A DNA stretch of 64,000 bases, taken from positions 55,515 to 119,514 of the forward strand of contig NZ_PGUZ01000010.1 of assembly GCF_002860165.1 (NCBI RefSeq), written 5' to 3'. This stretch comes from Bacillus sp. V3-13 (lineage in GTDB: Bacteria > Bacillota > Bacilli > Bacillales > Cytobacillaceae). Position 1 is the stretch's first letter. The number at the start of each line of letters is the position of its first letter. Both the position numbers and the translations under genes were made by a program. Shown in pieces: positions 18,076 through 27,882 of the stretch. The notes under the pieces are model-generated. The model was not told where the DNA came from and did no database searches. It was given only the letters and a program-made list of their open reading frames with translations.

Positions 18076-19605
18076 ATGGGAAGAAAATTAGCCGTAATTG
18101 ATATTGGTTCTAATACAATCAGACTGACTATTTACAATTATAAAGCGGAAAGTATTTTGAAGGAAATTGAGAATATTAAGGTTTCAGCCCGGCTACAAAA
18201 CTACCTGAACAATGAGCAAATATTAACCTATGAAGGTCTTAATATCTTGTTGGACTCTTTAAGCGTGTTTAAAGAAATTGTCTCTTTACATAAAGTCACA
18301 TCAATCAAAGTGGTTGCCACTGCCGCAATAAGAAAGGCGAAAAATCAGCTGGAAATAAAACAATTGATAAATGAAAAAATCGGGTTTCCCATCGAAGTTT
18401 TACCAGGAGAATCCGAAGCGTATTACGGATTCCTTGGTGTCATTAACGCTACTTATCTGAAAGATGGAATAACGATTGACATTGGCGGGGGCAGCACGGA
18501 AATTACCCTATTCTCAAATCGAAAAATGATGCAATCCCATAGCTTTCCTTTTGGGGTAATCAACTTAAAACAACAATTTATCAAAGAGAAAATTCCTTCT
18601 ATTGAAGAAATATCCGAACTGTCTTCATTTTTAAAAACTAACTTTCAGGAAATTGATTGGCTAAAAAATTGCCGGCTGCCAATTATCGGTATTGGCGGCA
18701 GCGCGAGAAATTTAGCGAAAATGGATCAGGCAATCAAAAACTATCCAATTGATTCCATCCATCAATATGAGATTAATTTACAAGATATTTTGACGGTACA
18801 AGAAGAATTATCTTCTTTAACCTATGAAGAAATCCAACATGTCGAAGGGCTTTCTAAAGAACGTTCAGACATTATCATTCCTGCTATTGAAGTATTTCTG
18901 TCGATATATCGGATCGTAAATGCACCATTTTTTCAATTCAGCCGAAAAGGAATCAGGGACGGACTTTTATATGAAAAGCTAATGAATGATGGGAGCGAGG
19001 ACGCAAGTCAGCAGCCGCTTCAGAAAAGCCTTTATCAAATGGCAATTGAATATGATTTGGATATGGATAAAAGGTCTCAGGCAGCTAAAACCGCTGAGAT
19101 GATTTTCAACTCCATCAGTAAAAACGAACTGGTTGAATTGACTGGGAATGATTTAAATGATTTAAGAAATGCCAGCTCTATTTATAAATTAGGAGAATTT
19201 TTCGAAAGAGATTCAGCGAGTGCACATACATTTTATCTGTTATCGAACCGCAATATTGATGGACTTTCCCATCGGGACCGGATTAAACTGGCTTTATTGG
19301 CTTCCTATCATTCAAAAAAGTCTTTTAAAGAGAATATTAATCCGTTTAGAGAATGGTTTACTAATGAAGATAAACAGAAAATAAAGATCCTTGGAGCAAT
19401 ATTAAAATTTTCATTCATTTTAAGCAGTACAAAAAGAGAAATTGTTCAGGATATACGATTTATAGAAGGAAAAGATAATATTAATATGGAGCTTTTATGC
19501 AATAAGAGCTGGCAAGTGGAACAACAGGCAGCGGGAAAACAGGTCAAGCATTTAGAACATGCCCTGGGGAAAAATATAAGCTTGCATTTTAAATTTCCAA
19601 GTTAG
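18076..19605 (+). CDS. ppx: Exopolyphosphatase (Ppx/GppA family)
   Basis: 509 aa. The actin-like (ASKHA) fold is shown by the phosphate-1 loop VIDIGSNTIRLTIYN at the N-terminus, the catalytic Glu region LPGESEAYYGFLGV, and the phosphate-2 loop IDIGGGSTEITLF. The C-terminal ~200 residues form the helical HD-like domain of long Ppx forms. It releases terminal phosphate from polyphosphate (or pppGpp). Directly upstream of ppk1, the usual ppx-ppk pair, so synthesis and breakdown of polyphosphate are co-encoded. I prefer ATG 18076 (AAGGATGATAAAC upstream) to the ATG at 18067. Confidence 0.9.
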   Translation: MGRKLAVIDIGSNTIRLTIYNYKAESILKEIENIKVSARLQNYLNNEQILTYEGLNILLDSLSVFKEIVSLHKVTSIKVVATAAIRKAKNQLEIKQLINEKIGFPIEVLPGESEAYYGFLGVINATYLKDGITIDIGGGSTEITLFSNRKMMQSHSFPFGVINLKQQFIKEKIPSIEEISELSSFLKTNFQEIDWLKNCRLPIIGIGGSARNLAKMDQAIKNYPIDSIHQYEINLQDILTVQEELSSLTYEEIQHVEGLSKERSDIIIPAIEVFLSIYRIVNAPFFQFSRKGIRDGLLYEKLMNDGSEDASQQPLQKSLYQMAIEYDLDMDKRSQAAKTAEMIFNSISKNELVELTGNDLNDLRNASSIYKLGEFFERDSASAHTFYLLSNRNIDGLSHRDRIKLALLASYHSKKSFKENINPFREWFTNEDKQKIKILGAILKFSFILSSTKREIVQDIRFIEGKDNINMELLCNKSWQVEQQAAGKQVKHLEHALGKNISLHFKFPS

Positions 19606-19671
19606 CTTTTGACGTGAAGGGTAAAAGAAATTCGTGTGAAAATATCCCCATTCGTAAAGGGAGAGATCAAT

Positions 19672-21789
19672 ATGCAACAGAACATTGACTTGAATCAACC
19701 TGCATTTTTTAATAACAGGGAACTTAGCTGGCTGGCATTTAATAACCGAGTCCTGGAAGAAGCAATGGACGAACGGAATCCATTACTTGAACGGCTCAAA
19801 TTCCTGGCCATCTTCAGTTCAAATCTTGACGAGTTTTTTATGGTTCGGGTTGCCGGTCTCAAGGATCAGATAAAAGCAGGGTTTATGAAGCCTGAGAATA
19901 AAGCGGGATTAACACCGAAAGAACAAATAACTGAAATTACAAAACTTACCCATGAAATGGTGTGTAGGCAATACAGCACTTATAAACATCTACTGTCGTT
20001 GATGGAAAACGAAGATGTTTCCTTTCTTTCAATAAGGGAACTTCAGCAAGATGCATTAATTTACCTGGAACAGCATTTTGACGAGGTTATTTTTCCTGTA
20101 TTAACACCGATGGCAATTGATGCTTATCGGCCTTTTCCTTTGTTGTCCAATAAAAGCATGAATCTTGCAGTTGTTCTATCCGAAAAGGATGAAGTATCAA
20201 CTGACACGAAAAAATTAGCTATTGTGCAAGTACCAAGAGGGTTCGCACGGTTTGTAGAAGTTCCAAACAAAGCTGAAAATGGCAAAAAACAATTTGTATT
20301 AATTGAAGATCTGATAAGCCACTTTGTACATAAACTGTTTCATGGTTTACATGTTGAATCCGTGACACAATTTCGCATTACCAGGAACGCAGATTTAGAA
20401 ATACACGAGGAGGGCGCAAGAGACCTGTTAGAGGAAATTGAAGAAGAGTTGAAAATGAGAAAATGGGGAGCGACCGTCCGTTTAGAAATAGCAAAAGACT
20501 TCTTTGATCCTGAAATATTATCTTATTTATTAGATGAATTGGAAATACACGCAAAAGATACCTATTTGATAAACGGTCCTCTTGACTTAACGTTTTTATT
20601 CAGTTTTTACAAACGAATTGCTCCTTTAAAGGTACATCTCATTTTTGAAACGTATATTCCCCAGCCTGCGCAGGATCTTATCCAGGTTATAAACGGCGAG
20701 CAGCAACATATTTTTGATATTGCTGCATCTAAAGATATCCTGCTGCATCATCCTTATGAATCTTTTGAACCTGTTATAGATTTAGTCAGGTGTGCTGCTG
20801 ACGATCCCAATGTGCTGGCCATTAAACAAACTCTTTACCGGGTGAGTGAAAATTCCCCGATAATCGAAAATTTAAAAAAGGCGGCTGAAAACGGGAAGCA
20901 AGTGCTTGTTCTTGTTGAGCTTAAAGCGCGGTTTGATGAGGAGCATAATGTACATTGGGCAAAGGAGCTTGAGAAGTCAGGCTGCCATGTTATTTACGGG
21001 AAGACGTTTTTGAAGACGCATAGCAAAATCACGCTCATTGTCCGTAAAATGAATGAAACTATTCAACGGTTTGTCCATCTGGGAACTGGAAATTATAATG
21101 AAGAAACGGCAAAGGTTTACACTGATTTAGGATTGATTACGTCAAATCCTGAATTCGCGGTAGATGCAACAAATTTCTTTAATTATTTAAGCGGTTTTAT
21201 GGAAAAGCCGGACTTTCAGCATTTTTATGTGTCCCCTATGGATATTCGTAAACATTTTATTCGATTGGTTGACCAGGAAATAGAGTATCATCAGCAATTT
21301 GGGAATGGCAGGATCATTGCGAAAATGAATTCAGTAACAGACAAAAAAATAATTCTGAAGCTGTATGAAGCTTCACGGGCTGGAGTCAAGATCGATCTCA
21401 TTGTGCGGGGAATTTGCTGCCTTCGTCCGAAGATCAAAGGGGTTAGTGACAATATCCGGGTCATCAGTATTGTTGGCCGTTATTTAGAGCACAGCAGAAT
21501 ATTCTATTTTCATCACAATGGCCGAGAAAAAATGATCCTTTCCTCCGCTGATTTAATGACGCGCAACATGGAAAAACGTGTTGAAATTGCATTTCCTATT
21601 ATCAACGATGAGCTGAAGGCTCGGCTGAAAAAAATACTAACTATTCAACTAAGTGATAATGTTAAAGCTCGCGAACAAGACCAATATGGAAATTATTCTT
21701 ATGTAACAAGAAATGCTGATGACCAGGAGATCGACAGCCAAATGATCTTTCTGGGTATGGCATACCAGGTAACTGATGATGAAGCATAA
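19672..21789 (+). CDS. ppk1: Polyphosphate kinase 1
   Basis: 705 aa, normal length. N-terminal domain FFNNRELSWLAFNNRVLEEA and LDEFFMVRVAG; central IYLINGPLDLTFLFSF-type region; the autophosphorylated His in FVHLGTGNYNEETAKVYTD (H469) and the second conserved His in YLEHSRIFYFHHNG (H607), both in phospholipase-D-like C-terminal domains. It makes polyphosphate reversibly from ATP. ATG 19672 has AAAGGGAGAGATCAAT upstream; the GTG at 19636 is less likely. 66 bp after ppx, probably one operon. Confidence 0.94.
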   Translation: MQQNIDLNQPAFFNNRELSWLAFNNRVLEEAMDERNPLLERLKFLAIFSSNLDEFFMVRVAGLKDQIKAGFMKPENKAGLTPKEQITEITKLTHEMVCRQYSTYKHLLSLMENEDVSFLSIRELQQDALIYLEQHFDEVIFPVLTPMAIDAYRPFPLLSNKSMNLAVVLSEKDEVSTDTKKLAIVQVPRGFARFVEVPNKAENGKKQFVLIEDLISHFVHKLFHGLHVESVTQFRITRNADLEIHEEGARDLLEEIEEELKMRKWGATVRLEIAKDFFDPEILSYLLDELEIHAKDTYLINGPLDLTFLFSFYKRIAPLKVHLIFETYIPQPAQDLIQVINGEQQHIFDIAASKDILLHHPYESFEPVIDLVRCAADDPNVLAIKQTLYRVSENSPIIENLKKAAENGKQVLVLVELKARFDEEHNVHWAKELEKSGCHVIYGKTFLKTHSKITLIVRKMNETIQRFVHLGTGNYNEETAKVYTDLGLITSNPEFAVDATNFFNYLSGFMEKPDFQHFYVSPMDIRKHFIRLVDQEIEYHQQFGNGRIIAKMNSVTDKKIILKLYEASRAGVKIDLIVRGICCLRPKIKGVSDNIRVISIVGRYLEHSRIFYFHHNGREKMILSSADLMTRNMEKRVEIAFPIINDELKARLKKILTIQLSDNVKAREQDQYGNYSYVTRNADDQEIDSQMIFLGMAYQVTDDEA

Positions 21790-21880
21790 AGGGTTAAATA
21801 GGACACGCTTTCTGTAACTTTACGTTAATCATTTTTTCTGAAGTTAACATGTTTTTGGATGAAATGGTTATATTAATAGA

Positions 21881-22038
21881 GAAAAAAGCGCAAGCGCCTT
21901 CGGAACAAGCAAAAAACGCGCTTGTTCCTGCGAAAATCATTTTTCCTTAGTGCTCAGGACCCGGCAAACATAGGACGAGTGCTGCAGGAGCCGCTACAAG
22001 AAACTATGACTTCGAGATTCCAGGCGCTGGAGCTGGAC
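21881..22038. repeat. Intergenic Bacillus-type repeat, copy 1
   Basis: Begins GAAAAAAGCGCAAGCGCCTTCGG and ends near AGGCGCTGGAGCTGGAC, with an internal inverted pair (GGAACAAGC / GCTTGTTCC). From memory such GCGCAAGCGCC...GGCGCTGGAGCTGG elements are dispersed in many Bacillaceae genomes. A second, shorter copy is at 22469. Confidence 0.55.
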
Positions 22039-22054
22039 ATGGAGGGTTCTATCG

Positions 22055-22429
22055 ATGTTTAAAGGTGTATCACTGTGGGCCGGAGTAATTTCGGGAGGAA
22101 TGGCACAATTAAGGGACACGCAAGCCATGACTTCGGGCAATATGAATAAAAAAGAGTATGCCATCAATACTTCAAAAAATCTTACCGGCAGTTTTGGTAT
22201 TATGGCGGGCATTGAATACGGAGCTATTCTCGGTTCAGCAATCATGCCTGGACCGGGAACGATAATAGGAACTATTATCGGAAGTATAATCGGAAATTCG
22301 ATTGGTAATTATGCAGGATACCAGGCTGGCAATATTATTTTTAATAATCAGCTGCTTATTAACAACCGCTTGATGCATAATCAAACCCCACAATTACATG
22401 ATCAAGATGCTTCCCCGGATCTGAACTGA
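22055..22429 (+). CDS. Small glycine-zipper membrane protein, unknown function
   Basis: 124 aa. Residues about 45-95 are a glycine-rich hydrophobic stretch (GIMAGIEYGAILGSAI, GTIIGTIIGSIIGNSIGNYAG) with GxxxG repeats of the glycine-zipper type, which favour tight helix packing in membranes. The N-terminal third is polar, and the C-terminal tail is Asn/Gln-rich. ATG 22055 follows GGAGGGTTCTATCG. It is the first of four small proteins around the double P-type ATPase (23269) and ends at its own terminator. The function is not known; a pump accessory role is inferred only from position. Confidence 0.65.
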   Translation: MFKGVSLWAGVISGGMAQLRDTQAMTSGNMNKKEYAINTSKNLTGSFGIMAGIEYGAILGSAIMPGPGTIIGTIIGSIIGNSIGNYAGYQAGNIIFNNQLLINNRLMHNQTPQLHDQDASPDLN

Positions 22430-22435
22430 AAAATT

Positions 22436-22467
22436 GGCTTTTGCAGGGCGGTTGCAAAAGCCTTTTT
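22436..22467 (+). terminator. Terminator after the glycine-zipper gene
   Basis: GGCTTTTGCA (22436-22445) pairs with TGCAAAAGCC (22453-22462), followed by five T. Confidence 0.85.
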
Positions 22468-22468
22468 C

Positions 22469-22530
22469 ATGAGAAAAGCGCAATCGCCTTGTACAGCCCC
22501 GACAAGCACTGGCCGACAATATGTCTTGTA
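22469..22530. repeat. Intergenic Bacillus-type repeat, copy 2 (partial)
   Basis: GAGAAAAGCGCAATCGCCTTG, then CAGCCCCGACAAGCACTGGCCG, resembles the 5' half of the repeat at 21881, with one substitution in the GCGCAAGCGCC core. The 3' half is missing. Confidence 0.5.
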
Positions 22531-22540
22531 AAATGAAAAA

Positions 22541-22564
22541 AAGAGGAACCAATTCATTCCTCTT
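22541..22564 (-). terminator. Terminator for the minus-strand 179-aa gene
   Basis: An 8-bp stem AAGAGGAA (22541-22548) / TTCCTCTT (22557-22564), followed on the minus strand by a run of T. It overlaps the stop codon of the gene. Confidence 0.75.
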
Positions 22565-23102
22565 AGTTTTGGATAGGCGGTTTCCCAATCATGGAATTAA
22601 AAGCCTTGTCGCTTAAAACGTTTTGTACATTGCCAGTTGCTTGATGGTTTTTATTTTTTTGTGCCGCTTTTTTATGCGTCTTTTTTCCAACAGGTGCTTT
22701 GCGCGCAGCTTCATCCCCGAATTGATTTATTGTATGATCCATCAGCTCTTCGCTTATCTCCATAGCATGGGGAGTTTTTTCCTTCGTCAGTTTCATATCA
22801 TCGAATACCTGATTGTATTTTGACTTGGTGGTATCTTTAACATTTTTCATCATGTCTGAAAAATCTGGCAGAGCCATTTGCTCTTTTTCAACTTTTGCAT
22901 CCGCAACAATGGTCCCTAGTTCTTTTCTGGCGCCGAGAGTTAACATTTTAACTTGATCGCCAACCGACAGTAGCGCAGCAGCCCCTTTTACCAGTGCCTT
23001 TCTGGTACCTCTCCTTGCTTCGGGTGATAATGACAGTATTATGGCAGCCGCAGTGAGGGCAATGCCAAGTGGATTATTCAATGAAAATAAGCGCTTAAAC
23101 AT
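22563..23102 (-). CDS. Hypothetical protein with N-terminal membrane segment
   Basis: 179 aa. The N-terminus MFKRLFSLNNPLGIALTAAAIILSLSPEARR has one hydrophobic helix, followed by a basic stretch RRGTRKALVKGAAALLSVGDQ, then a long charged helical region and a Lys-rich tail (KKTHKKAAQKNKNHQATG). The start of the mature part resembles the 86-aa protein at 27586 (membrane helix, then a basic/amphipathic helix), so both may belong to the DUF5132/YtxH-like class of small membrane-associated proteins. Divergent from the P-type ATPase gene, sharing the 150-bp intergenic region, which suggests joint regulation. Confidence 0.65.
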   Translation of the reverse strand: MFKRLFSLNNPLGIALTAAAIILSLSPEARRGTRKALVKGAAALLSVGDQVKMLTLGARKELGTIVADAKVEKEQMALPDFSDMMKNVKDTTKSKYNQVFDDMKLTKEKTPHAMEISEELMDHTINQFGDEAARKAPVGKKTHKKAAQKNKNHQATGNVQNVLSDKAFNSMIGKPPIQN

Positions 23103-23268
23103 GTCAAGACCTCCTCTTGTTCTTCATTGTAGCTTTTCCAAAAAAACTGCAAAATATCCATCAAGGAATATTTTTTTGTATAAAACATGTATAGGCTGGC
23201 AAATTAGGCTCAAAATAGTATGGAAAAAGAGATAAATGTCATAAGAGAAGGAGTTGCTAAGTACTGAA

Positions 23269-26200
23269 ATGGAACCAAGTTTTAAGAAAAGGTCGTACCA
23301 CGCAATTGCTGGCAGATTAAGAGCAGAACTGTATGGTTTAAAGAATGATCGTAATGTTGCCCTTCAATTTCAACAAGTTTTCTCCTCCATTGATGGCATT
23401 CTCCATTTGGAAGCCAGTACGGTGACCGGTAAAATTCTTATACAGTATAATGAAAATCTTTTGTCTATTGGTCAATTGTGCTTCTACATCTCGCAATTTG
23501 AACAAATGATTTTCCAACATTACAGCATAGAGAATGAGGGAGAGTGTGATGTCCATCATTCCGCCATTACACAACAATCTGCTTTGTCTGAAGTTGCTAC
23601 AACTTATGAATTTCCTGCCGGGACGGGAAGCTTACCGCATAGAACCGTTACCTCCTTTTTCCAAATGGTTCCGGAAAATCACAGAGCGCGGGCACCAGCA
23701 GACAGTGTTCCATTGCCACTGGCCTTATCAGTTTCAGGACTGGGAATTCTCGGCATAAAACAATTGTTTTTCGGACGATCGATGTTGGCCAGGCATCCTG
23801 TGCCGTTTTATCTGGCTGCGATTTTGTCAGTTAGCACAGGTTATCCATTTATAAAAAGAAGACTGCAAAAAATATGGAAAGAACGAAAATTCAATGTTGA
23901 TTTGTTGTTGAGCGCCAGTGCATTGGCCCTTGCCTTGATACGTGAAAATCTAATTGTGCTCGCAGGTTTAAGCTTGATCCAATACTTGAACTGGAAACGT
24001 ATGCAGTCAGCTGAAAATGGCTTGATGGATCAGGAATATGTTTCTGAGGAAATAGAGGCGTACAGCCGAAAAGCAGGAAGGCTGGGTTTTTTGGGAGCGG
24101 CAGCAACTTTGGCGGTTACCCGTAATCCGATAGCTGCCTTTGCCGTATTGCTTGCTGCTAATCCGCGGCCAATTACCCTATCTGCGGAATATGCATGGAA
24201 ACAGGCTGAACAAACGGCCATAGAAAGTAAAGCGGCCATTCCTGATAATGGTTCAGTATATCAATTGAGCCAAACAAATACGGTCGTTTTTGAAGATGCC
24301 TCACTTATGACCGTTAATGGGAACATTCGCAAAGAATGTGTTCCACTTTTGAGGCTTCTAAATGGCGGAAAAGCTTCGTTTATAAACAATGAATTAAAGA
24401 TTGACCCGTACAAGCTTGGGCAAAGCTTAAAAGAATATGGAGTTCAACTCATTTCTCATCATGACCTGGACATCAAACGGCGTGAAGACGTACTTGTTGT
24501 CATTAATGGTCATGTTACAGGCAGGAACAAGGTAATATCCTTCTATCCATTCTGTACGTTTGAGCAGTTAACCAATGTGGCAAAATCGATGCAAAATGGC
24601 AAAGATTTAAAACGGCTAGTCAAACAAAATTTTATGGTAACCAGACTTTGGAATATGGCAGGAACTGTTATTGCCATGCCGCTATTGATCAGTGCACCTC
24701 TCATTAATCTTATCGGAGATGCCTTGTCATTGACGTTTATGTCGAGGGTCAAAAATTGGACAGAGCAAAGGTTTACTTCTTCTTATAGGACTGATCTGAA
24801 AGATGTAAGTCCGAATACCATTCCTTGGCACTCCAAGAAAGAAGAAGAGGTATTAACATATTTCAAGACAGACGTACATCATGGACTTAGTGCCGAGCAA
24901 GTTGATCAAGCTGTTCATATGTACGGAAAAAACCAGCTGCAGTCAAAAAATCGATCTCATTGGATGAAAACGTATCTCGGCCAGTTTAAAGAATTTACGA
25001 CGCAAATTTTGGCGGCTACCGCAATTCTCAGTGCATTTACCGGACATTTATTTGACGGATTAATTATGGGTTCGATTCTGTTGATAAATGCAGGGATAGG
25101 GGCAATCCAGGAAAGAAAGGCAGACCGGGCGGTCGAAACAATGAGTCAATTTGTCCCGCCAAACTGCCGGGTCGTCCGTGAAGGCTTTGTTAAAGAAATT
25201 GCGGCCGTTGATTTGGTCCCTGGTGATGTAGTAGAGCTGGAAGCAGGGGACCGGGTACCTGCTGATCTCCGTATTGTCCAAGCATGGAATATGGAAGTAA
25301 ACGAATCAGCATTAACAGGGGAATCATTGCCTGTCGAAAAGAAAGACCAAGTGTTAAATGGCGACGTGCCTATTACAGATCGTGCCAATATGCTTTATAT
25401 GGGTACGCACATTACCCGGGGGAAATGCAGGGCAGTTGTGGTTCACACAGGAAAAAATACGGAAATGGGACATTTGTTGGCTCTCTTAACTGAGGATGAA
25501 GACCATACTACCCCACTTCAAAAGCAAGTTACATCTATTAGCAAAAAGTTCATGAAGGGCGCTCTCGCTGTCGGTGTACTTGTTTTTGCAACAGGTTTAT
25601 TAAGGGGAGTGCCGTTAACAGAAATGGTGACAACCTCTGTTGCGTTAACAGCTTCTGCGATTCCGGAAGGGCTCCCGATAACGATCACTTTTGCGCTTAC
25701 GGCAGGAATTTTCCGGATGGCCAAGAATAAAGCGCTGGTGCGTAAGCTGTCCGCTCTTGAATCATTAGGAAGAGCGACGGTTATTTGTTCTGATAAAACC
25801 GGCACCTTAACGAAAAACGAGATGACGGTTAAACGAATTGTAACAGCAGACCATGAATACGAGGTAACCGGGGACGGTTATAATCCAGCCGGCAAAATCA
25901 CCCTAATGGGGCTGTCTGATACTGAAAAAGGGATGTCTGAGACAGCTTTAAAGGATGTAGACCAGCTTTTAAGAATTGGATTGCTTTGTAATAATTCACA
26001 GCTCCTTGAGAACGGGGGGCGCTGGAATGTGAAAGGTGATCCCACAGAAGGCGCCCTTCTTTCTGTCGCTGCTAAACGGGAGCTCACGCATGCCAACCAT
26101 AGCCATTGGAAACGGATAGAAGAGATTCCATTTGACTCAGGCAGCGGAAAGATGAGTGTCGTTTGTCATGAACAAGATAAACAAGAACAATGTTATCTCA

Positions 26201-27528
26201 TGTCAAAGGGGTCCGTTGAAAAGCTTTTGAAAAATTGCACACACTATCGGAAAAACGGAAAGACATATCAATTAACTGAAAAGGCACGCAAAAAGATCAT
26301 TGAACAAAATGACACTTTAGCCCGGCAGGCTTTGCGTGTATTAGGTTTTGCATACCGCAAATTGGACAACCACGAAAACAGGCACATCGCGGATGGGCTA
26401 GATCATGGGCTTATTTACGCAGGCATGGTCGGTATGATGGATCCTCCTAAGCCTGAAGTTGAAAAAAGCATTCGTGAAGCTGTCGAATTGGGGATCAGGC
26501 CGGTTATGATAACAGGCGATCACCCTCTTACCGCTCTGGCTGTTGCGCAACAAATTGGAATTTATGAGGAGAACAAAAAAGTGGTAACCGGACGGGAACT
26601 GGATCATTTATCAGATCAAGAACTGACAGATTTGATCGATGATATTGCCATTTATGCAAGAGTAACACCCGAGCATAAGCTTCGCATCGTAACGGTCCTC
26701 CAGCAAAAAGGACATATCGTTGCGATGACCGGGGATGGGGTGAATGATTCCCCTGCCATAAAAAAGGCAGATATCGGGATTGCCATGGGGCAAACAGGAA
26801 CCCAGGTAACAAAAGAAACTGCGGATATAGTTTTGAAGGAAGATCACTTTGGATCGATAGTTGATGGCGTGAAAGAGGGCAGAACAATTATCGGCAACAT
26901 CAGAAAAGCCATCGGATGCTTGCTCAGCGGAAACCTTGCCGAAATACTTGTGACTTCCATGGCTGTAATGGCAGGACTGCCGCTTCCAGTAGTGCCAGTT
27001 CAAATTTTATTGATGAACATGCTGACAGACGCTCTGCCTGCAATGATTCTCGCAGTAAATCCGGGCAATAAAACAAAGGAAACAAAGCGCCAGGAAATTA
27101 TGGATGGAGTGTTATACAAACAAGTAGTTGCGCGAGGCGCGCTCCTCGGGCTGGGATCACTTGGCGTCTTCATTTGGAGCTTGAAGGCAGGAATGACATT
27201 GGCTGCAGCTCAAACTGTTGCGTTCGCAACGTTGGTGGCAGGGCAGCTGATCCAGACGTTCTCATGGAGGCAATCCGAATCTGACGAATCAATAAAAGAT
27301 TGGACAAGAGACCGCTTCCTGGTGAAAGCCCTTGGAATCTCGTGGTTATCTCTTCTGGCCGTTATTTATGTACCTTCATTAGCAGGAATCTTTAAAACAG
27401 TTTCCCTGCCTCTCTGGAACTGGGCCCCTATTCTTTTAGTGGCAACAGCTTCGGCCCGGTTGGTTAAGCCAGTTTCAAAATTTTGGACAAGACCGGCGTT
27501 TCCTGCAGGCCATCAGGCAGCAGCTTAG
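23269..27528 (+). CDS. Giant P-type ATPase: degenerate N-terminal ATPase half plus active P2-like half
   Basis: About 1,420 aa (numbering from the TTG at 23254). Residues 1-110 form an HMA-like ferredoxin fold without the CxxC metal motif. Residues 155-535 resemble a P1B-type ATPase that has lost catalysis: the CPx position reads NPRP and the phosphorylation motif DKTGT is replaced by FEDASLMT (E347-D348). From about 540 a complete P2-type (Ca/Mn or Na/K-like) pump follows: actuator VNESALTGES, M4 IPEGLP (803-808), DKTGT (D847), KGDPTEGAL, MITGDHPLTA, TGDGVNDSPA (1159-1168) and six C-terminal membrane segments. Mycobacterial CtpH/CtpI-type pumps have a comparable size. GGAG lies 15 nt before ATG 23269 but directly abuts TTG 23254, so the ATG is preferred. 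Confidence 0.88.
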   Translation: MEPSFKKRSYHAIAGRLRAELYGLKNDRNVALQFQQVFSSIDGILHLEASTVTGKILIQYNENLLSIGQLCFYISQFEQMIFQHYSIENEGECDVHHSAITQQSALSEVATTYEFPAGTGSLPHRTVTSFFQMVPENHRARAPADSVPLPLALSVSGLGILGIKQLFFGRSMLARHPVPFYLAAILSVSTGYPFIKRRLQKIWKERKFNVDLLLSASALALALIRENLIVLAGLSLIQYLNWKRMQSAENGLMDQEYVSEEIEAYSRKAGRLGFLGAAATLAVTRNPIAAFAVLLAANPRPITLSAEYAWKQAEQTAIESKAAIPDNGSVYQLSQTNTVVFEDASLMTVNGNIRKECVPLLRLLNGGKASFINNELKIDPYKLGQSLKEYGVQLISHHDLDIKRREDVLVVINGHVTGRNKVISFYPFCTFEQLTNVAKSMQNGKDLKRLVKQNFMVTRLWNMAGTVIAMPLLISAPLINLIGDALSLTFMSRVKNWTEQRFTSSYRTDLKDVSPNTIPWHSKKEEEVLTYFKTDVHHGLSAEQVDQAVHMYGKNQLQSKNRSHWMKTYLGQFKEFTTQILAATAILSAFTGHLFDGLIMGSILLINAGIGAIQERKADRAVETMSQFVPPNCRVVREGFVKEIAAVDLVPGDVVELEAGDRVPADLRIVQAWNMEVNESALTGESLPVEKKDQVLNGDVPITDRANMLYMGTHITRGKCRAVVVHTGKNTEMGHLLALLTEDEDHTTPLQKQVTSISKKFMKGALAVGVLVFATGLLRGVPLTEMVTTSVALTASAIPEGLPITITFALTAGIFRMAKNKALVRKLSALESLGRATVICSDKTGTLTKNEMTVKRIVTADHEYEVTGDGYNPAGKITLMGLSDTEKGMSETALKDVDQLLRIGLLCNNSQLLENGGRWNVKGDPTEGALLSVAAKRELTHANHSHWKRIEEIPFDSGSGKMSVVCHEQDKQEQCYLMSKGSVEKLLKNCTHYRKNGKTYQLTEKARKKIIEQNDTLARQALRVLGFAYRKLDNHENRHIADGLDHGLIYAGMVGMMDPPKPEVEKSIREAVELGIRPVMITGDHPLTALAVAQQIGIYEENKKVVTGRELDHLSDQELTDLIDDIAIYARVTPEHKLRIVTVLQQKGHIVAMTGDGVNDSPAIKKADIGIAMGQTGTQVTKETADIVLKEDHFGSIVDGVKEGRTIIGNIRKAIGCLLSGNLAEILVTSMAVMAGLPLPVVPVQILLMNMLTDALPAMILAVNPGNKTKETKRQEIMDGVLYKQVVARGALLGLGSLGVFIWSLKAGMTLAAAQTVAFATLVAGQLIQTFSWRQSESDESIKDWTRDRFLVKALGISWLSLLAVIYVPSLAGIFKTVSLPLWNWAPILLVATASARLVKPVSKFWTRPAFPAGHQAAA

Positions 27529-27585
27529 GTATCTGAGACACTGATGACAAAAAAGTAAATAGTACCACTAGAAGGAGGTCTAACT

Positions 27586-27846
27586 GTGTTTGAAAAAAAT
27601 ATGCAGCGCATTGTAGTAGGTTCAGCACTTGCGATCGCAACTACGGCTTTATTGCCTGTAGTAAAAAATACTCTTCGTCCTATTGTGCTTGATCTTACAA
27701 GGCAAATGAAATACTTAATTGTCTCGGCAAAAGAGGGAATCGAAGATATGGCGGCTGAGGTTAAATTTGAGCGGATCAAGAAGAGCCTTGATAAAGAATT
27801 ATTTATCGATGGCGAAGTTTATGAGGTCGAACATCAAAATAAATAA
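27586..27846 (+). CDS. Small membrane protein, DUF5132-like
   Basis: 86 aa. An N-terminal hydrophobic helix (IVVGSALAIATTALLPVV) is followed by an amphipathic region LRPIVLDLTRQMKYLIVSAKEG and an acidic tail, as in DUF5132-type proteins. GTG 27586 has an excellent GAAGGAGGTCTAACT site. It starts 57 bp after the P-type ATPase stop and is probably in its operon. Function unknown; a pump-associated subunit or membrane organiser is an inference from context. Confidence 0.68.
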   Translation: MFEKNMQRIVVGSALAIATTALLPVVKNTLRPIVLDLTRQMKYLIVSAKEGIEDMAAEVKFERIKKSLDKELFIDGEVYEVEHQNK

Positions 27847-27882
27847 AGGACAGATCTAGATCTAGAACTGAGGAGGGGTACC

